Source: Limnanthes douglasii subsp. nivea
Lineage: Eukaryota > Streptophyta > Magnoliopsida > Brassicales > Limnanthaceae
DNA length: 64,000 nucleotides
Direction: 5' to 3'
Assembly (NCBI GenBank): GCA_036936605.1
Contig: JAUPFV010000001.1
Location: forward strand, 113,592,771 to 113,656,770
Part shown: positions 59,366 through 64,000 of the stretch, piece by piece
Position numbering within the stretch: the stretch's first letter is position 1
Layout of the letters: every line of letters starts with the position of its first letter
The notes under the pieces: model-generated
What the model was told of the DNA's origin: nothing
Seen by the model: only the letters and a program-made list of their open reading frames with translations
Databases searched by the model: none
Program-made: the position numbers and the translations under genes

Positions 59366-61689
59366 TCACTCAGTAGATTCAAATAAGTCATTACCATCAA
59401 ATTCTGTCCTTTCACTTTCAATTTCACTTTCAATTTTACTTTCAATTTCACTTTCGGTATCATTTGGCACTATCCCAGGAGGGCGAAATTTGGCTGGAAC
59501 ATGTTCCTAAAAAATTCCTAAGTTGAGGTCAGGATAGTGTGCATGGATTTATTGGATTAAGGCACACTTAACTGTCAAATCCATCGAATCCAACTTATCC
59601 ACGCATTTAGCAGCATAGTTTTCAACAACATTGAATTTTTCTTTCTCAACATTAGCCCATATGAGCTGTTTTTTATATTACCATCCTTTCAAAATCCTTA
59701 AAGTATTTGTTGAAGCCATCTGTTGTTAAGCTGTTAAAGTTCCTATAAGCTACAATGAGCTTATCTTTAGTTGCATTTTATTCCGTAAAAAGTTCCCTTT
59801 CATCATGAAAACACCTCGAGGAACTAACAGAAGCCTCTGGAACTTCCTCGAAAATAGTCTTCAATTTTCTTTGCACTTTCTTCTTGGGAGCAGTCTGAAC
59901 TGGAAGCTTTGGGGGAGAAAATTTCTTGACTTTATCAATAATGCCAATATCTTTTGCATCTGAAATCTTAGCCGTGCTTGTATCTTGGGTTACTCTCTCA
60001 GAAGTTTCTTCCATTTTCGAGGAAATATCTAATTCTTCATTAAGATGGCTTTTAGCCATGTCTCTTGTTGGAAGGTAAACGATCACATATTTCTTGTCCA
60101 TCCTATCTAATACTTCTTATTGAGAAGGGGGAGCCATGAGTTCCTATACTGTTATCCGTTTCGCGGGGTTAAGTTTCCATTGACAACCTTTGGCAAGGTT
60201 TATAGGGGTGAAGCAAAGCCAAAATTTGTTGAACCAAGAAGTTTTGGCCCATAACGTAACTCAGAAAAAACATATTTAGCATGAGGGATAAAGTCGACAT
60301 ATGGCTTAGATATACCCCTCATTACTGTTAAAAAAAGAAAAATGTTAAATAAAAAGAGAAAATTTTGATGCATGAAAGGTCATACCTTTGTTAGTCCATA
60401 CTAATTTGAGCTTATGATGATTACTGGGAATGTCCTCGGACTCGGTCTCCCAAAGACCAGAGAAGAAGAGGAAACGTTGTTTCCATATATTGTCCCCTTC
60501 CAGAAAATTCTTTATCATTTTGTGACCGCTCCCAAAAGTAGAGAGTAAAAAGGAAGGTATGGATTCTTTGCTAGCCCAAAAAACCCGACCAGCTCCTCCA
60601 AGGAGAAAGGAATTCCTGAGATCTTAGAAGCCATGAAACATGCCATTAAAATGAACCACATGTTAGGACCATCTTGGGTAGGGCATAGGTCAATCTTTGA
60701 AAAATACTCGACGAAGAAAGGATCAAGTGGATAATGAAGGCCCCATTCTAATATTTCAGTATAAACTATCAGCTCGTTGTCTTTAACAGACCATGGGTTT
60801 CTCCAACGGTGGGGAAGCGGATAGAAATTGCCGAAGGGATTCCCCAACGAAGTCTTGGTAGTTCTTTATCGGATGGCTTGAAATATTTATATCCATTCTA
60901 TGCAAGGTCATCAGATTTCTGTTTTCAACACTCTTCATATTTTTCCTACCAAGGCCTCGATATACGGGGGAAGTGGGATGTCTTCTTTGAGTTTGTTTTT
61001 CTTTTTCGAAGAACCAAAAACTTCAGTTTTATTTTCGAGGAGGCCTATGGTAGTAATCTGTTCTTTAACATCGTGAGGAACAATATAGTGGGAGGCTTCC
61101 CCAGGAACTTGTGTAGATACAGTTTTCTCATTGAAAACTAAAATAGCAGTCGTTGTGGTCGGTTTATCTTCTGAAACGGGGGCTACTTTATCTTCAGAAC
61201 TTGAGCGGTCTTGTGCTTCTTTTGAAAAGTTAATCTATGGAATGGCTTCAAGAGGCTTCTTGGTCATCCGAGCAACATCTTCTCATGTCAGTTTGTGGGG
61301 AGGAATCCTGGGTGTTGGCCTCAGAGTTTCGTGAAAAGTGGCAGAAGGCGTTGATGAAACATCAGTTGGGAAATCTTTGGGACGCTTTGAATGTTTGTGC
61401 CTGTTATATTTATGGTGCCTCTTTCGTTTCGAAGAAGACCCTTTCGAGTTTTTGTCTTTCCCCGTGATCTTGGAGTCACTCTTGTAAATTTGTAAACAAG
61501 ACTGATTGGGGGACTAAGAGAAAATATCCAAGGGAATGATAGTTGTTGAATTCTATGTCGGAGGCCAAGTACCGTAGTAAAAGACTTCTGAGGGCTGGTG
61601 CTCTGGTGCAGTGTATAAACCGACAGTGTTTTTTCATCGAATTTTCGACTGATAGTTAACCACTCCGGTATGCGAGAACTTCTTGGCAT
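59366..61689 (-). pseudogene. Element D antisense gene (aORF), spliced, degraded
   Basis: The ATG at 61689 begins MPRSSRIPEWLTISRKFD. The conserved domain lies at 60847-60515 (NELIVYTEILEWGLHYPLDP, PNMWFILMACFMASKISGIP). After FSGLWETESEDIPSNHHKLK comes an intron at 60385-60325 (61 nt, GTATG...ACAG, phase 1). Exon 2 starts MRGISKPYVDFIPHAKYVFS. A Ser/Lys-rich part (60101-59778) and an acidic C-terminus with ESEIESKIESEIESE-type repeats end at the stop 59368-59366. Several stops interrupt it. The domain order and intron place agree with the antisense genes of A, B and C. Confidence 0.78.
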
Positions 61690-62155
61690 GCACGATTGTT
61701 ACTCTTTCTAAAATGAAATTCTAGAACTTTCTTTCTCTAAAAGTGATGCGGGAGAGTTGTGAGGGATAAACAGTATTTATAAAGAAAAGGTGGGCTTGAA
61801 AGCGTCGAGGCCCAAGGAGCTGACGAGTCATTTTCCTAGGGGAAAATTGTCAAGAATAGGCTTAATGACTGCCTAGAGAATTGATGCGCCGCCCCTAGAC
61901 TATGTTGTGTCAAGAAGAGAAACACGCGAAAGGCTAGTCAATTGACATTTGTCAAGTGGAGAAGAATTTTCATTGATGGTATCGGAAAAAAGTGTGACGT
62001 CATGATTTGGTCTGAAAACGTTTGATCTGGGTAATAAAGGTCTGTTAAAATTCGAAGAGATTGAATTCATTTTATAGCACTATGCAAAATCCAATGGAGT
62101 TAAGAGTATACAACAGTCCTTGCATAAAATATTTTCACAAGGATTGGGGGGCTAC
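61690..62155 (-). promoter_or_regulatory. Putative promoter of element D antisense gene, then polypurine tract
   Basis: On the minus strand, a TATA box (CTTTATAAATACTG) lies at about 61775, roughly 85 bp before the ATG. CATGACGTCACACTTT, with an ACGT core and the GTCACACTTT part shared with B and C, lies at about 61990-62005. The right end is the plus-strand polypurine tract. Confidence 0.5.
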
Positions 62156-62500
62156 TGATAATGGAAGATTAAATATCTATGAAAGACGAGGGTGTTTTAT
62201 TGATAAAGAAAGTTTCTTAGGAGAAATTGTCAATTATGTAAAGAAAAAAGACTAATGTAAAGCAAACAATAGACTTGAGTGTAGGACCACAATTATGAAA
62301 TTGTTAAGCTTGTGGGACCTACTATTTGTACTATAAATAGACCATTTTTTTGGATAAAGGGTGATTGATCAATGATTAAACAATTATTATATTGACTATT
62401 TCTCTCTCTAAAATATTGTTTAAGTAATCTGAACAACACTTTGTGCCTCTAGATATAGTTTTATACAGAAAACATCCTCCAAAGATTTCTGAAGTGATCA
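62156..62500 (+). repeat. Element D 3' LTR
   Basis: 345 bp, TGATAA...GATCA, with ACTATAAATAGACC at about 62330 and the target duplication GGGAT after it. Confidence 0.93.
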
Positions 62501-62505
62501 GGGAT

Positions 62506-64000
62506 CAGGCAACTTTGACACCAATAATTAGGAATCATTATTAACATAGAGATAATGAGGGTGATTCTACCACCAAATGAGAGATTTTTGTCTTCCCATT
62601 CTCTTATATTAGCATTAATTTTCATTTATTCTAAGAGATAAAAATATTTTTGTTTTATCTTTGTTAATCAATTGACCATAAACATTTTGATAGTTTTTTT
62701 AAAGAAGTTACAAAGCTTATCAATTGTTTGATCAGAAATATTAGAAAATATCAAAATATCATCTGCAAGTATAAAACTAGGAATAAGAAAACTACTTCTT
62801 GATTGAAACTTCATATCTTTATTGCTGATAAACAAGTTATATAGACCTCTAATGAATACTTCTTTTTCCAAAATGAAAATATTGGGGGAAAGAGGGTCCC
62901 CCTGTCTTAAGCCCCTTTTGGTTTTGAAGAAATAAAAAACCTTCCCATTTATTAACAGAGAAATATACACATTACTAATAAGATTCCTTATTAGATTAAT
63001 GAAACTGTTAGAAAAACCAAAGGCTTCAAGGACCTTCAGAATGTATCTGTGAGCCAACTTATCGAAGGCTTTAGACATGTCAACCTGAATCATAATGTTG
63101 TTACTATTCTTCTTTCTACTTAAATCATAAATCAGTTTTTTATCTATTAGCACATTATCATTGGTAGAAGAGTTAGGGACATATGCACCTTGCACATTAG
63201 AAATTATTCTACGAAGAATTTTGAGCAGTTGTTAATAACTTTCGAGATGATTCTGTTAAGTAAGCTACAAAGGCTTATAGGCCTAAAGTCCTTTCATTGA
63301 GTTGGGTTAACATATTTAGGCACTAAACAAATACCTGTAGACATGATACCTTTAGAGATCTTTTGACCTTTGATGAAGTCATATATTTCCAAACACAGAT
63401 CCACTTTAATAATCTGACAGCAAGTTTTGAAAAAACATCCATTGAAGCCATCTATTCCTGAGGCACTAGAGGACTTAAGGTTAATAATGATATTGTGAAT
63501 TTCCTTCTCATAATGAACAGAAAGTAAGGATTTATTTTCAACAACAGTTATCACTTTAGGAATGTAGTTAAAAATATTATTGTCAATCATTTGATCTTCC
63601 ATATTTTTGTTAAGGTAAGGAGGGTCAATAAGAAGCGTCTTAAATAATTTAGAAGTAGAGTAACTAATCTCATCTTTGTTGTTGATCCAGTGGTCACCAT
63701 CTTTGATGCTATTTATAGTATTTCTCTTCCTTTTCTTCTTCACATAATTGTGAAAGAGCTTAGTGCTTCTATCACCATCAGCAATCCAAGAGATGCAGCA
63801 CTTTTGATGCCAGAAACTCTCCTCCGTTTTCGACTCTAGAAGAAGGTTAGCGTTGGCTTTAGACAGTTCAACTTTGGAGTCAATATTGTTGAGTAATTGA
63901 TGCTGGTTCTCCATATGGTTAACTTTTATTTCAGCTTCATGCACCTTAAAAAAAAGTCTCCAAAATACGTCAGATTTCAATGTTTAAGATCTTTCTTAAG
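62506..64000 (-). pseudogene. LINE 5' part: RT domain, continues beyond the window
   Basis: On the minus strand, 63980-63294 has the linker before RT (CCISWIADGDRSTKLFHNYV, then KKKRKRNTINSIKDGD) and the RT start (NLKSSSASGIDGFNGCFFKT). After a frameshift near 63240-63290, 63195-62668 has QVDMSKAFDKLAHRYILKVL, RGLRQGDPLSPNIFILEKEV and FILADDILIF, where ADD is the catalytic box. INANIREWEDKNLSFGGRI follows and the frame runs into element D. The endonuclease part, if any, lies beyond 64000. Plant L1-type LINE. Confidence 0.88.

Larger units (their letters stand above)
51752..62500 (+). mobile_element. Element D: Tat-type Ty3/gypsy retrotransposon inserted in the LINE
   Basis: The LTRs are TGATAA...GATCA at 51752-52117 and 62156-62500. 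The target duplication GGGAT is perfect (51747-51751 and 62501-62505). The primer site TGGCGCCGTCTGTGGGAA at 52119-52136 differs in type from that of A-C. The polypurine tract GGATTGGGGGGCTAC abuts the 3' LTR. The gag-pol frame is broken and has an internal deletion. A TRIM array splits it at 54740-56647. An antisense gene lies at 59366-61689. Confidence 0.95.

Overview
This window is plant nuclear DNA, from a eudicot by all appearances. Three host genes carry GT-AG introns or plant-specific domains, and the rest is nested LTR retrotransposons of the Tat (Ty3/gypsy) type, a LINE and a TRIM array. The species cannot be named from sequence reading alone. No bacterial operon, CRISPR array, rRNA gene or tRNA gene was seen.

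Left part (1-8550): two host genes on the minus strand. The first is a C2-domain protein whose 3' end lies outside the window (1-705). The second is a complete 14-exon family 1 glycosyltransferase (1794-8223) that reassembles without a break into about 1004 codons. As recalled, the same two gene types are neighbours in Arabidopsis (AT4G01200/AT4G01210).

Middle part (8551-36345): an old Tat element, A, carries a second element, B (17111-28016, TSD GTTAT), inserted in its protease region. The 5' part of this A+B nest was then tandemly duplicated (copy 1 8551-13474, copy 2 13512-19040). The junction holds a 39-base filler that matches an intron of the glycosyltransferase gene. A pol continues at 28017-31684, followed by a tandem-repeat 3' UTR, an antisense gene and an LTR remnant.

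An F-box/LRR/FBD-like host gene (37110-38652, minus) separates this nest from a LINE on the minus strand (39750 to beyond 64000). Two more Tat elements split the LINE into three pieces. C lies at 40875-51224 (minus, TSD AAGTC) and D at 51752-62500 (plus, TSD GGGAT). D in turn contains a TRIM that forms an array of three 557-bp units plus a fourth LTR (54740-56647, TSD AAATT).

All four Tat elements share one layout: LTR, tRNA primer site, gag-protease-RT-RNase H-integrase, a short conserved motif just after the integrase stop where visible, often tandem repeats, then a gene on the opposite strand and the second LTR. In every copy that antisense gene has a phase-1 GT-AG intron of 61-78 nt in the same place. 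B and C also share a G-box-type motif about 260-280 bp upstream of its ATG and two hairpins just after its stop. This antisense cassette is the most interesting signal in the window. All element genes carry stops, frameshifts or deletions, so none looks fully coding as it stands.
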